From the NCBI RefSeq assembly GCF_003666685.1, contig NZ_RCIZ01000005.1:124001-188000 (forward strand): a DNA stretch of 64,000 bases, given 5' to 3'. Position 1 is the stretch's first letter. Every line of letters begins with the position of its first letter. The position numbers and the translations under genes were made by a program. Below, one piece after another: positions 1 through 9,433 of the stretch. Below the pieces are notes generated by a model. The model saw only the letters and a program-made list of their open reading frames with translations, was not told the origin of the DNA and ran no database searches. The stretch is from Mesorhizobium sp. YM1C-6-2 (GTDB taxonomy: Bacteria > Pseudomonadota > Alphaproteobacteria > Rhizobiales > Rhizobiaceae).

Positions 1-28
1 TATAGGCCGGCTCCTCGCGCCGGCGTCT

Positions 29-784
29 TCATCCTACCAGAAGATGCTTCATGGACGGGTCGGGAATGACCATGATGCGGCTTCCGTCGCGGACCTCGCC
101 ATGCAGGTGAATGATATCCTGGTTGACCAGCCGGATGCAGCCGGAGGACACGGCCTTGCCGATGCTCCAGGCTTCGGGAGTACCGTGGACGCGGTAGAGC
201 GTATCCTTGCCGTCCTTGTGAATGTAGAGGGCGCGGGCGCCAAGCGGATTCTTTAGGCCCGGATCCATGCCGCCATTCGCTATGCTGTAGGGTTCCAGCG
301 TCGGCTGGCGCGCAACCATGGAATCCGGCGGCGTCCAGCGCGGCCATTCGCGCTTGTAGGCGACGATCGCGCGGCCGGACCAGGCAAAGCCTTCGCGTCC
401 GACGCCGATGCCGTAGCGCGTCGCGCGCCCGTTTCGCTTGACGTGGTAGAGATACTTGTTCGGCGTGTCGACGATCAGGGTGCCCGGCTCCTCGTCCGTC
501 GGATAGTCGATCTCGGTTCGCCAGAAGCGGCGATCCAGTTTCTTGATATCCACCTCCGGGATCGGAAACCTCTCGGTCGGCACCGCCTGGTACATCGCCG
601 GCACGACAGGTTTGGGAGCGGGTGCCACGCTCTTCGCGGCCGCAACCGGAACCTCGCCCTGTGTCGCGACGCATCCGGATACCGTCATTGCGCCCAACCC
701 TATCAGGAAAGAGCGCCGGCCGACGCTCCCGCTGCGTGTCCCTGCCTTGCCGCTGGCCGCAACGGTCTCGAAGTCGCGCGTCAT
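29..784 (-). CDS. L,D-transpeptidase (YkuD family), exported
   Basis: This 251-residue protein probably forms 3-3 cross-links in peptidoglycan or attaches proteins to it in the periplasm. A twin-arginine stretch (RRSFLIG, about residue 23) runs into a lipobox-like VSGC, so it may be a Tat-exported lipoprotein. The YkuD catalytic motif is complete: His200 in HGTPEAW and Cys216 in SSGCIRL. I start at the ATG at 784 because AGAGG lies about 10 bases upstream; a GTG at 808 would add eight residues. It is transcribed divergently from the thiol-redox operon, with a 17-base palindrome between them. Rhizobial genomes carry many YkuD paralogues, so the exact substrate is unknown. Confidence 0.9.
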   Translation of the reverse strand: MTRDFETVAASGKAGTRSGSVGRRSFLIGLGAMTVSGCVATQGEVPVAAAKSVAPAPKPVVPAMYQAVPTERFPIPEVDIKKLDRRFWRTEIDYPTDEEPGTLIVDTPNKYLYHVKRNGRATRYGIGVGREGFAWSGRAIVAYKREWPRWTPPDSMVARQPTLEPYSIANGGMDPGLKNPLGARALYIHKDGKDTLYRVHGTPEAWSIGKAVSSGCIRLVNQDIIHLHGEVRDGSRIMVIPDPSMKHLLVG

Positions 785-829
785 CTGGAATACCTCTGCT
801 GTTTCCACGCGGCTCCCAAACCTTCCTAC

Positions 830-846
830 CTTAAGGCTGCCTTAAG
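830..846. promoter_or_regulatory. 17-bp palindrome in divergent promoter region
   Basis: A perfect inverted repeat, CTTAAGG-CTG-CCTTAAG, lies between the leftward L,D-transpeptidase and the rightward DsbD-like gene. Its size and place fit an operator for a dimeric regulator. No regulator gene is adjacent and I do not recognise the site, so this is a candidate only. Confidence 0.4.
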
Positions 847-908
847 CTCAGTCGCCCACCCGACCGGAGAACGAGGTTCAACCTCCGATACGGACAAGCG
901 ACGAGGCG

Positions 909-2732
909 ATGAAGAAGACTGTTATCGGCATACTGGGAATGCTTGCATTTCAGGTCTTCGCGCCTGCCGCCGCATCACCCGGCGAGCCGCTTCCGGTGGA
1001 CCGGGCGTTCGCGATCTCGATCCAGCATGGCTCCGGCGGATCGCTGTCGCTCGAATGGGATATCGCCGACGGCTACTACCTCTACCGCGACCGGGTTGCT
1101 GCGCGGATACCGGACGGAGCCGCGCTGACGGTCGAGACCACGCCCGGCCTCGTCAAGGACGATCCGAACTTCGGATCTACGGAAATCTACTATCGGCACG
1201 CCGAGGCGGTCGTTCCCGATCCAGGGTCTGGCCCCATCGAGATCACCTACCAGGGCTGCCAGGAAGACGGCATCTGCTACGCGCCTGAGATACGTCTCGT
1301 CGACCCCGTCACATTGGCCGTTTCGGACCCGGCTCCGCTCGGCGCATATCCTGCGGTGAACTGGGAAACGGAAGCAGCGGCGCCTCCGGCCGCCGAGGCG
1401 GGAGCACCGCAGGCAGCAGGTCCGGCAGACTTCGCACTGGCGCCGGACGACGGGCTGGTTCAGTCGCTGCTCGGCAACGGCGGGACGCTTCTCGTCATTG
1501 CCACGTTCCTGCTCTTCGGGCTGCTGCTCGCCTTCACCCCTTGCGTCTTCCCGATGTATCCGATCCTTGCCGGCGCATTGGCGCGGCAAGGCGACCGCCT
1601 GACGGCGCGCCGCGGCTTCGTCCTCTCGGCCATCTACGTCATCGCTCTCGCCTCGGCCTTCGCAATGCTGGGCGCCGCCGCCGGCTGGTCCGGCCAGAAC
1701 CTGCAGATGGTGCTGCAGTCGCCGTTCACGGCCGCGGCCGTCGCCGTCATATTCGTCGCCCTCGCCTTGTCCATGTTCGGCCTGTTCGAGCTGCAATTGC
1801 CGACCGCCCTGACCAGTTGGGTCGCCGCGCGCACCGGAGCAACGGCCGGGTCGAAGCGCTCGGTCGCCTTGCTCGGTTTCTCGTCCGTGCTGATCGTCGG
1901 GCCGTGCGTCACGGCGCCGCTCGCCGGTGCGCTTCTCTATATCGCGCAGACGGGTAACGTCGCCCTCGGTGCCGCGGCGCTGTTCATGCTCGGCATCGGC
2001 AAGGGCTTGCCGCTGATCGTCATGGGAACTCTCGGCGGCGGCGCCCTGCCGCGGGCCGGCGCGTGGATGGAAGACGTCAAGCGCGTATTCGGCTTCGGCT
2101 TTCTGGCGACCGCCATCTGGATGGCGACGCCCCTGCTGCCACCCCGGCTGGACCTGGTGCTCTGGGGCGTCCTGCTGATCGGCGTGGCGAGTTTTGCGTT
2201 CACGGCCAGACGGTCCGAGGGCACGGTCCTGATGGCAAGCCGCGCTGTCGGCGCCGTCGCGCTGATCTACGGGGCAATCCTGATGGTCGGAGCCTCGGCG
2301 GGCGCCACCGATCCGCTGAAGCCGCTCGCAACGCTCGCCGCACGCGGCCAGTCCCTCCCCGCCGCGGAAGAACTTCAATTCGCGACGATCTCGACGTCGC
2401 CGGACCTGCAAGGGAAGCTCGACGCGGCGAACGGCCGGCCGACGCTTGTCTACTTCACCGCCGACTGGTGCGTGACCTGCCACACGATCGAACGCTCGGT
2501 TCTGCCCGACGACGCCGTGCGCCGGGGACTGGCCGGATTCCAGCTTGTCAAAGCCGACCTGAGCGATTTCGACTGGGACAATGCCGCGCTGATGGAAAAG
2601 CTCCGCGTGGCCGGGCCGCCGACCATGCTGTTCTTCGACGCGAACGCCCGCGAGGCTGCCGGCACCCGGCTGGTTGGAGCAGTGACCGTGGACACCCTGT
2701 TACGGTCGGCAGCCCGGCTGGAGAACCTCTGA
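909..2732 (+). CDS. Thiol:disulfide interchange protein DsbD/ScsB-like
   Basis: This 607-residue inner-membrane protein should carry electrons from cytoplasmic thioredoxin to periplasmic thiol proteins. Three parts are visible: a signal peptide and periplasmic alpha domain with a Cys pair (C117, C123 in YQGCQEDGICY); a polytopic DsbD core with paired cysteines C212 (FTPCVFP) and C333 (GPCVTAPLAG); and a C-terminal thioredoxin domain with WCVTC (C521, C524). This is the full DsbD layout. The next two genes, 1 and about 20 bases downstream, encode TlpA-like and DsbA-like partners, as in Scs copper-tolerance operons. DsbD is the safe family call; the ScsB role is inferred from context. Confidence 0.93.
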   Translation: MKKTVIGILGMLAFQVFAPAAASPGEPLPVDRAFAISIQHGSGGSLSLEWDIADGYYLYRDRVAARIPDGAALTVETTPGLVKDDPNFGSTEIYYRHAEAVVPDPGSGPIEITYQGCQEDGICYAPEIRLVDPVTLAVSDPAPLGAYPAVNWETEAAAPPAAEAGAPQAAGPADFALAPDDGLVQSLLGNGGTLLVIATFLLFGLLLAFTPCVFPMYPILAGALARQGDRLTARRGFVLSAIYVIALASAFAMLGAAAGWSGQNLQMVLQSPFTAAAVAVIFVALALSMFGLFELQLPTALTSWVAARTGATAGSKRSVALLGFSSVLIVGPCVTAPLAGALLYIAQTGNVALGAAALFMLGIGKGLPLIVMGTLGGGALPRAGAWMEDVKRVFGFGFLATAIWMATPLLPPRLDLVLWGVLLIGVASFAFTARRSEGTVLMASRAVGAVALIYGAILMVGASAGATDPLKPLATLAARGQSLPAAEELQFATISTSPDLQGKLDAANGRPTLVYFTADWCVTCHTIERSVLPDDAVRRGLAGFQLVKADLSDFDWDNAALMEKLRVAGPPTMLFFDANAREAAGTRLVGAVTVDTLLRSAARLENL

Positions 2733-2733
2733 G

Positions 2734-3540
2734 ATGAACGCTGTCTCCCTCGGTCCGATCGTGATGGCGGCGGATCGCTTCGCAGTCATTCTCGGCATAT
2801 TCGCCTTCATCATCGTGACGGGAATCCTCGCGCGCCGGATCGACCAACGCTTCAACGCCTGGTCCTGGTGGGTCCTGATCGGTGGGATCGTGGCGGCTCG
2901 CGCAGGCCACGTGCTGGTCCACTGGCAGAACTTCGCCGCGGAACCGCTTCGCATGTTCGCTCTCTGGGAAGGCGGTTTCCACTGGCCGACCGCGCTCGCC
3001 GCGGTCGCCCTCAGCGTCTTTCTGGTGCTTCGAACCGCGCGGCTGCGCCTGTGGGCGCTGCTTCCCCTGGCGCTCGGCCTCGTCGTCTGGAACACCGCCT
3101 TGCAACTCTCCGGCGAAACGCAGGCGATTGCCCTTCCCGCCGCGACATTCGAGACCCTCGCTGGCAACGGTCGCGTGCTCGACGCAAAACCGGCGACCCC
3201 CAAGGTGATCAACCTGTGGGCCAGCTGGTGCCCGCCCTGCCGGCGCGAAATGCCGATGATGGCCGAGATGGCGTCGAGTTCCGAAGAAACGGAGTTCATC
3301 TTCGCCAATCAGGGCGAGAGCCGGCAGATCGTCGAGCGCTATCTCGCCCAAGCTGGCCTTTCCCTCGACACCGTCCTTCTCGACCAGTTCGGCGACCTCG
3401 GACGCCACTACCGCGCGCCAGGGCTCCCGGCGACGCTCTTTGTCGGCGCCGACGGCGTCCTGTCGCATGCCCATCTGGGCGAGATCTCACGCGAGACCCT
3501 GCAGTCCAACATCGACCGCCTGCGGGCGACCTATCCCTAA
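2734..3540 (+). CDS. Membrane-anchored TlpA/ScsD-like thioredoxin with Lgt-like N-terminus
   Basis: The protein has 268 residues. The first 125 form several membrane segments; part (about residues 55-90, RAGHVLVHW...LWEGGFHWP) resembles the core of prolipoprotein diacylglyceryl transferase. The C-terminal half is a thioredoxin fold with WASWCPPC (C166, C169) and a GLPATLF cis-Pro loop, so it is probably a periplasmic reductase of the TlpA/ScsD type. It starts one base after the DsbD-like stop, implying translational coupling and electron supply from that protein. The Lgt-like part is too short for an intact transferase and is more likely an anchor. Confidence 0.85.
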   Translation: MNAVSLGPIVMAADRFAVILGIFAFIIVTGILARRIDQRFNAWSWWVLIGGIVAARAGHVLVHWQNFAAEPLRMFALWEGGFHWPTALAAVALSVFLVLRTARLRLWALLPLALGLVVWNTALQLSGETQAIALPAATFETLAGNGRVLDAKPATPKVINLWASWCPPCRREMPMMAEMASSSEETEFIFANQGESRQIVERYLAQAGLSLDTVLLDQFGDLGRHYRAPGLPATLFVGADGVLSHAHLGEISRETLQSNIDRLRATYP

Positions 3541-3559
3541 CCTTGAAGGCGCAGATACG

Positions 3560-4165
3560 ATGATGAACCGAAGGGACGTCCTGAAGATTGCGGCGGCCGG
3601 ATCGGCGGTGACGGCGCTTTCCTTTCCCGTACTCGCGCAATCGTCTCCTGGCGTCGAGGAGGTGCTGTTCGATCCCGAAATACCGGCTCTCGGCAACCCC
3701 GGCGGCAATGTCACGGTGGCCGAGTATTTCGACTACCAGTGCCCCTTCTGCAAGCGCGGCCATGAGGATCTGATGGACGTCGTCAGGAAGGATGGCAATG
3801 TCCGCCTCGTGATGAAGGACTGGCCGATCTTCGGCGGCGCGTCCGTCCATGCGTCAAGCCTGGTGCTGGCGTCGGGCGACAGCTACGAGAGGGCGCTGAA
3901 TGCGCTGATGGCGACCCCCGGCCGCCTCGGGAAGGACGAGGTGGACGCCACCCTGAGCAAGGCCGGTCTCGATCCCTCCACCCTGCTTGCCGCCTTCAAG
4001 AAGGACATGGACCGCGTCGACGCCATCCTCGCCCGCAACATGGACCAGGCAAACGCCTTCGGTTTCGGCGGCACGCCTGCCTTCATCATCGGCACCCGCA
4101 TCTATCACGGCGCGATGGACAGGCAGGCGCTGCTCGACGCCATCGCTACGGCGCGGGCGGGCTAG
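3560..4165 (+). CDS. DsbA-family thiol oxidoreductase (ScsC-like)
   Basis: A 201-residue periplasmic thioredoxin-fold protein. The N-terminus MMNRRDVLKIAAAG followed by a hydrophobic run and VLA looks like a Tat or Sec signal. The active site is YQCPFC (C61, C64) and GTPAF supplies the cis-proline loop. It follows the TlpA-like gene by about 20 bases and is probably kept reduced by the DsbD-like protein. In Scs systems the equivalent protein isomerises or protects copper-sensitive thiols. I chose the ATG at 3560 because it gives a proper signal peptide; the frame is open further upstream but overlaps the preceding gene. Confidence 0.88.
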   Translation: MMNRRDVLKIAAAGSAVTALSFPVLAQSSPGVEEVLFDPEIPALGNPGGNVTVAEYFDYQCPFCKRGHEDLMDVVRKDGNVRLVMKDWPIFGGASVHASSLVLASGDSYERALNALMATPGRLGKDEVDATLSKAGLDPSTLLAAFKKDMDRVDAILARNMDQANAFGFGGTPAFIIGTRIYHGAMDRQALLDAIATARAG

Positions 4166-4255
4166 GGCCGTGCGCAGGACCGGCTGCGTCCGGAACGGGA
4201 TTGTCGGGCTGGACGCGTCATTGGCGACCGGCTTGCGGCCGCCAACGGCGAGCGT

Positions 4256-4711
4256 TCATCGATAGCTTGCAAAAACTTCTGTCGTCCCGTCACGCTTCAC
4301 GAGAAGGACGTCGTAGGGATCGGCATCGGGTCCAGCCTCGCCCATCCCCGGGGAGCCGTAAGGCATGTCGGGCACGGTCAGGCCGATCGCATCCGGGCGC
4401 TCGGCAAGCAGCCGCTGGACGTCCCGCGCCGGCACATGCCCTTCGATCACATAGCCGTCGATCTTGCCCGTATGGCAGGAGGTCAGGCCGGGCTTCAGCC
4501 CGGCTTCCGTCTTCACCTGCATCAGGTCGGCCATCGGCAGGTTCCTGATTTCCGTCTCGAAGCCGTTCTCCTCCATGTGGCGGGTCCAGCTGATGCAGCA
4601 GCCGCATCCGGCGGTGCTCAGCACCTCTATCGTCTGCGCCGCCGAAGCGACGCCCGGGAGAAGCGTGAAGGCCGTGGCGGCCGCCCGCAGCATTGCACCA
4701 AGTCCGTTCAT
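4256..4711 (-). CDS. DUF411 metal-binding protein
   Basis: This 151-residue secreted protein has a signal peptide ending near VASAA and a DUF411 domain with the cysteine cluster AGCGCC (C36, C38, C39) and a further Cys in SCHTGK (C79). DUF411 proteins are widely found next to copper genes and are thought to bind copper in the periplasm. It is last of three leftward genes and overlaps the SCO1-family gene by 4 bases (ATGA type), so the three are probably co-translated. Its 3' end faces the DsbA-like gene across a 90-base gap. Confidence 0.85.
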   Translation of the reverse strand: MNGLGAMLRAAATAFTLLPGVASAAQTIEVLSTAGCGCCISWTRHMEENGFETEIRNLPMADLMQVKTEAGLKPGLTSCHTGKIDGYVIEGHVPARDVQRLLAERPDAIGLTVPDMPYGSPGMGEAGPDADPYDVLLVKRDGTTEVFASYR

Positions 4712-5343
4712 GTTCCTGTCTCCGGTGTCGTGTTCGCGATCAGGCGGCGCAGCTTCGCCGTCTGCGTTTCCCTGGGCTCATGCAGGTCCAAAATGCCTTT
4801 GAACCGGCCGGCCGCGTCCATGAGGATAATACCCGCCGTGTGGTCCATCGTGTAGTCCCCTCCCTCGAGGGGAACCTTCCGATAGTACGCCTTGAAGGCC
4901 TTCACCGCCGCGTCGGTCTCCTCGATCGTGCCCCGCAGCGCCGTGATCCTCGGGTCGAAGGCGGACATGTAGGCGGCGAGTTGCTCCGCCGTGTCGCGCT
5001 CGGGATCGACGGTGATGAACAGCACTTCCAGCCGGTCGGCGTCCGGACCGAGATCCGCCAGAAGCCCACTCAGCTCGTACAGCGTCGTCGGACATATGTC
5101 CGGGCAATGGGTGAAGCCGAAGAACACGGCGTAAGGCCTGCCGAGGAGATCCTTGTCGGAAAGAGCGCCGCCGCGGTGCGTGGCAAGACGAAACGGTCCC
5201 CCGACAAGAGCGGCGCCTGTGTCCTGCGAGGGTTGCGGCAGGCCTGCGGTCCTGTAGGCCAGCCCTGCGTAGACGGCGATGACAGCGGACAGAATGGCTA
5301 TGCCGGTCCAGGCTGCAATCCGGATCGCCCGCAGCCACGTCAT
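4708..5343 (-). CDS. SCO1/SenC/PrrC family copper chaperone
   Basis: A 211-residue protein with one N-terminal membrane anchor (about residues 10-30) and a periplasmic thioredoxin-like domain. The copper ligands are present: Cys80 and Cys84 in HCPDICP and His168 in TMDHTAG. SCO proteins deliver copper to, or reduce the thiols of, the CuA centre of cytochrome c oxidase. It overlaps PCu(A)C upstream and DUF411 downstream by 4 bases each, so the three proteins are probably made together and hand copper along one route. Confidence 0.92.
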   Translation of the reverse strand: MTWLRAIRIAAWTGIAILSAVIAVYAGLAYRTAGLPQPSQDTGAALVGGPFRLATHRGGALSDKDLLGRPYAVFFGFTHCPDICPTTLYELSGLLADLGPDADRLEVLFITVDPERDTAEQLAAYMSAFDPRITALRGTIEETDAAVKAFKAYYRKVPLEGGDYTMDHTAGIILMDAAGRFKGILDLHEPRETQTAKLRRLIANTTPETGT

Positions 5344-5852
5344 TGCGCTGATTCCCCGTGGCCGCCGTGGTGGGCAGAAGCCGGCTCTTCCTTCGCCGGA
5401 CCGCGCATCGGCTCGACAGCGAACTCCACGTCGACCGCTCCGGCTTTTTCGAACGTCAGGCTGGCGGGAAACTTGCCGCCTTCTTCAGGCAGTCCCGAGG
5501 GCTTGATGAACATAATATGCGTCCCGCCCGGCTTCAGTTCCACCGTCTCGCCCGGAGCGATCTCGATGCCGTCCGCGGCCGGCCGCATCCGGGCGACGCC
5601 GTCCTCCACGGACGAGACATGGATTTCCACCCGCTCCGCGAGCCGGGAACCGCCGCCGACAAGGCGGTCAGACTCTGAACCGTTGTTGGTGATGCTCACA
5701 TACCCACCGACTACGGGGGCCGAAGGCGGCGCCTTGCGCGACCAGGGATGCGCGATGGTGAGTGAGCCCGCCGTGTAGTCGTGTGCAAGCACCGGCAGCG
5801 CCCAGGACAGGCAAGCGGCCGCAGCGGCGAGAACGACCAGGTTTCGGGTCAT
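5340..5852 (-). CDS. Periplasmic copper chaperone PCu(A)C
   Basis: A 170-residue periplasmic protein with a signal peptide ending near VLAHD. The PCu(A)C Cu(I) ligands are visible: His78, Met89 (H-x10-M) and the H-x-M pair His112/Met114 in THIM. The C-terminus adds a short His-rich tail (HHGGHGE) that may bind Cu(II). The ATG at 5852 is preceded by GAAAGGAAG and gives a clean signal peptide; the frame stays open to 5999 without convincing start signals. It heads the copper-delivery operon and overlaps the SCO1 gene. Confidence 0.9.
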   Translation of the reverse strand: MTRNLVVLAAAAACLSWALPVLAHDYTAGSLTIAHPWSRKAPPSAPVVGGYVSITNNGSESDRLVGGGSRLAERVEIHVSSVEDGVARMRPAADGIEIAPGETVELKPGGTHIMFIKPSGLPEEGGKFPASLTFEKAGAVDVEFAVEPMRGPAKEEPASAHHGGHGESAQ

Positions 5853-6064
5853 CGTCTTCCTTTCAACGGCTGATGAGGCCGGGCGCGCCCGCGGTAGTCC
5901 GCCCGACGCCGGCCTCACGGCATGCGACCGCCACACCATATGCGAAACGTCTCCGACGTGCCCGCGAAGGATTGCCGCATCCGCGGCTTCAAGCGACATG
6001 CATGCCGCGATGCCGTGGCGAGTGAACTGCGTCGGACTCTGCAGGAATAATCAGGGAGATGATT

Positions 6065-6140
<76 letters not shown>

Positions 6141-6208
6141 AACGCGGTGGCTTCATTTCACAAAGCCTTGGCCGTTTCAAGACCCTTGCGCCGCTGTTCG
6201 CAAACAAA

Positions 6209-6232
6209 GAAGGGCGGCCGAAGCCGCCCTTC
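6209..6232 (-). terminator. Rho-independent terminator after tuf
   Basis: A 10-bp GC-rich stem (GAAGGGCGGC with GCCGCCCTTC, tetraloop) is followed on the minus strand by TTTGTTTG. It sits about 20 bases past the tuf stop and should end tuf transcripts before tRNA-Trp. Confidence 0.85.
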
Positions 6233-6253
6233 AGAAGCCGGGGTGACCCGGAT

Positions 6254-7429
<1,176 letters not shown>

Positions 7430-7749
7430 TTGATCTTTCCTAGGGCAGCAAGACAGGACGAATTTCGAATTCGGGGCGATTAGCGACAAAGGCCCGAAAA
7501 CACAAGGGCCTTTGAGATCGCGGGCGGACCCGGGGCGCTTCGCAAGCCCGGCCATGCCAGCTCGCAGGGACGCAGAATCAGCTGTCGTCCCGACCCTGCA
7601 CTCGCGACGGGCGCGCCGACATTCCTTGGAACCGGCACTGCGAGCCTGCGTTAGCCAGCCGACATCGTCTCGAACGAAAGCCGAGTGCTGCGCCTCCCAC
7701 GCAGCGCCATGGGGGACGACGTCGCAAGTCAACCTCAAGGAGGCCCAAG
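7430..7749. other. 320-bp intergenic region between tuf and the DUF1236 gene
   Basis: This divergent region holds the tuf promoter and leader on the minus strand and the promoter of the small exported protein on the plus strand. The one clear structure is the inverted repeat at 7488-7513. An AAGGAGG ribosome-binding site near 7738-7744 serves the rightward gene. I see no convincing gene; reading frames crossing it are arginine-rich shadows. Confidence 0.6.
7488..7513 (-). promoter_or_regulatory. Stem-loop in the tuf leader
   Basis: An 8-bp perfect stem (AAAGGCCC with GGGCCTTT) around a 10-base loop lies about 60 bases upstream of the tuf start. No leftward gene lies before it for the hairpin to terminate, so it is either part of a 5' leader, a relic terminator, or upstream of the promoter. 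No T-tract follows. Confidence 0.4.
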
Positions 7750-8049
7750 ATGAAATTACGTATCGCAGCTACAGGACTGGCGCTTCTTGCCGGCGTTTCC
7801 CTCGCTTCGGCCCAGACCGTCATCATCCAACCCGAGCAGGAAGTGGTGATCAAGGAATACGTCCAGAAGAAACCGCTCGCCTCGATCGATCTGCCCGGCG
7901 TTGAGCTCAATATCGGCTCGACCGTCCCGGACGAGGTCGAACTCCATGCCGTCGAGGTGCCGGACGTGAGCTACGAATATGTCGTCGTCGACAACCGCAC
8001 CGTGCTGGTGGAGCCGGGCACACGCAGGATCGTGCACATCTACGACTGA
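7750..8049 (+). CDS. DUF1236 small exported protein
   Basis: A 99-residue protein with a signal peptide ending at SLASAQ and a beta-rich body ending in a typical DUF1236 pattern ([19 protein letters not shown]). Function is unknown; DUF1236 proteins are common periplasmic proteins of rhizobia. A strong AAGGAGG lies 6-7 bases before the ATG. A perfect 13-bp hairpin follows the stop, so it is probably transcribed alone. Confidence 0.85.
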   Translation: MKLRIAATGLALLAGVSLASAQTVIIQPEQEVVIKEYVQKKPLASIDLPGVELNIGSTVPDEVELHAVEVPDVSYEYVVVDNRTVLVEPGTRRIVHIYD

Positions 8050-8077
8050 GTGCACCCCGCCTAGACCCCCGTCCCAA

Positions 8078-8108
8078 ACGAGGCCCGCTCTGCGTGAGCG
8101 GGCCTCGT
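8078..8108 (+). terminator. Terminator-like hairpin after the DUF1236 gene
   Basis: A perfect 13-bp inverted repeat (ACGAGGCCCGCTC with its complement) around a 5-base loop starts 29 bases past the stop. It lacks a T-run, so it may work with other factors or simply protect the transcript end. Confidence 0.7.
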
Positions 8109-8175
8109 CGCGGCTGCCGAAACCAATCCTTAATCCCGGAACCGAATACTGCCGCCCGAGTGCGGGGCGAGCATC

Positions 8176-9381
8176 ATGTCAATTGAAACGGCGGGCGAGC
8201 GCGCGGGGGGAAGCCGGCGCCAGCGCCTGCTGCACCTCTGCGTGTTCGGCATCGTGGTGGCCTATGCGTCGCTGTTCGCGGCCACTTTCTCGATGGGCAT
8301 CTGGCTGGTCGACAAGGAAGGCGCGCCGATCGCGGCGGACTTCGTCGCCTTCTGGGCAGCCGGAAAGCTCGCGCTTTCCGGGCATGCCTCGGACGCCTAT
8401 GACTGGGTGATCCACAAGCAGGTCGCGATATCCAACGGCATCGAAGCCAAGGACGCTGCCTCCTATTTTTCCTTTCAGTATCCGCCGACCTTCCTGCTCC
8501 TGACCCCGCTGATGGCGCTCCTGTCCTATCCCATCGCGATGTTCCTCTGGAGCGCGGTCGGCCTGCCGTTCTATCTGGGCGCCATCCGGCTCATCGTCGG
8601 CGGCTGGCAGGCCACGCTCGCCGCGCTGGCCTGGCCGGCCGTGTTCTGGAACATCGTGGTGGGGCAGACCGGGTTCCTCACCGCCGCCCTGCTCGGCGCC
8701 GGCATCGCGCTGATCGACCGACGCCCGGCGCTCGCCGGCATGCTTTTCGGCCTGCTCACCTACAAGCCGCAATTCGGCCTGCTCATCCCGGTGGCGCTGA
8801 TCGCGGGTGGACGCTGGCGCGTCGTCGTCTGGGCCGCACTCTCCTGCCTGGCGCTGGCCGCCGCCTCGGTCGGCGCGTTCGGCCCGGGCGCGTGGACGGC
8901 GTTCTTCGATTCCATCAGCCGCATCAACGAAGCGATCCTCACTTCCGGCAGCACCGATTTCAGGAAGCTGCAGAGCCTTTACGGCTATCTGCGCGCGCAG
9001 GGTTTCGACGCAGCGACCGCGTGGACCGTACACGCCGCGCTGATTGCCGTCCTCGCCATCGGCGTCGCCTGGATCTGGCGCTCCGACCGGTCCTTCGACC
9101 TCAAGGCCGCAGCACTTGCAGTCGCCACCATCCTCGCTTCGCCCTATGCGTTCATCTACGATTTCGTGACGCTCGCCATACCGCTCGCCTTCCTCGGACG
9201 CACCGGCTTCTCGAACCGGGAAGCGGCTGTCGTGTTCGCGGCCGTCCTTTGCGTGGGATGGGGACCGTCCGACCATCTCGCCACAGGCCTGGTCGCCGGC
9301 CTGCTCGTGCTCGGGCTGGTCGTCATGCGGGCGGCCACGGCGCAGCCGGACGGTTTCCGGCAGCAACTGCACGCTGCCTAA
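8176..9381 (+). CDS. GT87 / DUF2029 family membrane glycosyltransferase
   Basis: A 401-residue polytopic membrane protein with about ten hydrophobic segments. The first outer loop carries the acidic residue expected of C-type glycosyltransferases (ADFVAFWAAG, about residue 55), followed by the family-typical FQYPPTF and YKPQFG motifs. Such enzymes transfer a sugar, often mannose, from a polyprenyl-phosphate donor on the outer face of the membrane. Substrate and product are not readable from sequence. It is separated from exonuclease III by 52 bases and has no sugar-pathway neighbours. Confidence 0.8.
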   Translation: MSIETAGERAGGSRRQRLLHLCVFGIVVAYASLFAATFSMGIWLVDKEGAPIAADFVAFWAAGKLALSGHASDAYDWVIHKQVAISNGIEAKDAASYFSFQYPPTFLLLTPLMALLSYPIAMFLWSAVGLPFYLGAIRLIVGGWQATLAALAWPAVFWNIVVGQTGFLTAALLGAGIALIDRRPALAGMLFGLLTYKPQFGLLIPVALIAGGRWRVVVWAALSCLALAAASVGAFGPGAWTAFFDSISRINEAILTSGSTDFRKLQSLYGYLRAQGFDAATAWTVHAALIAVLAIGVAWIWRSDRSFDLKAAALAVATILASPYAFIYDFVTLAIPLAFLGRTGFSNREAAVVFAAVLCVGWGPSDHLATGLVAGLLVLGLVVMRAATAQPDGFRQQLHAA

Positions 9382-9433
9382 GCCGGACACGAGCGACATT
9401 TTCCTTCGCCGCCAGTACGGCTAGTCTGGCGTC

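Noticed and set aside
975-2483. Long leftward frame of about 500 codons opposite the dsbD-like gene
   Set aside because: It is the antisense shadow of a gene with clear DsbD motifs; its product is Arg/Gly/Glu-rich with no family pattern.
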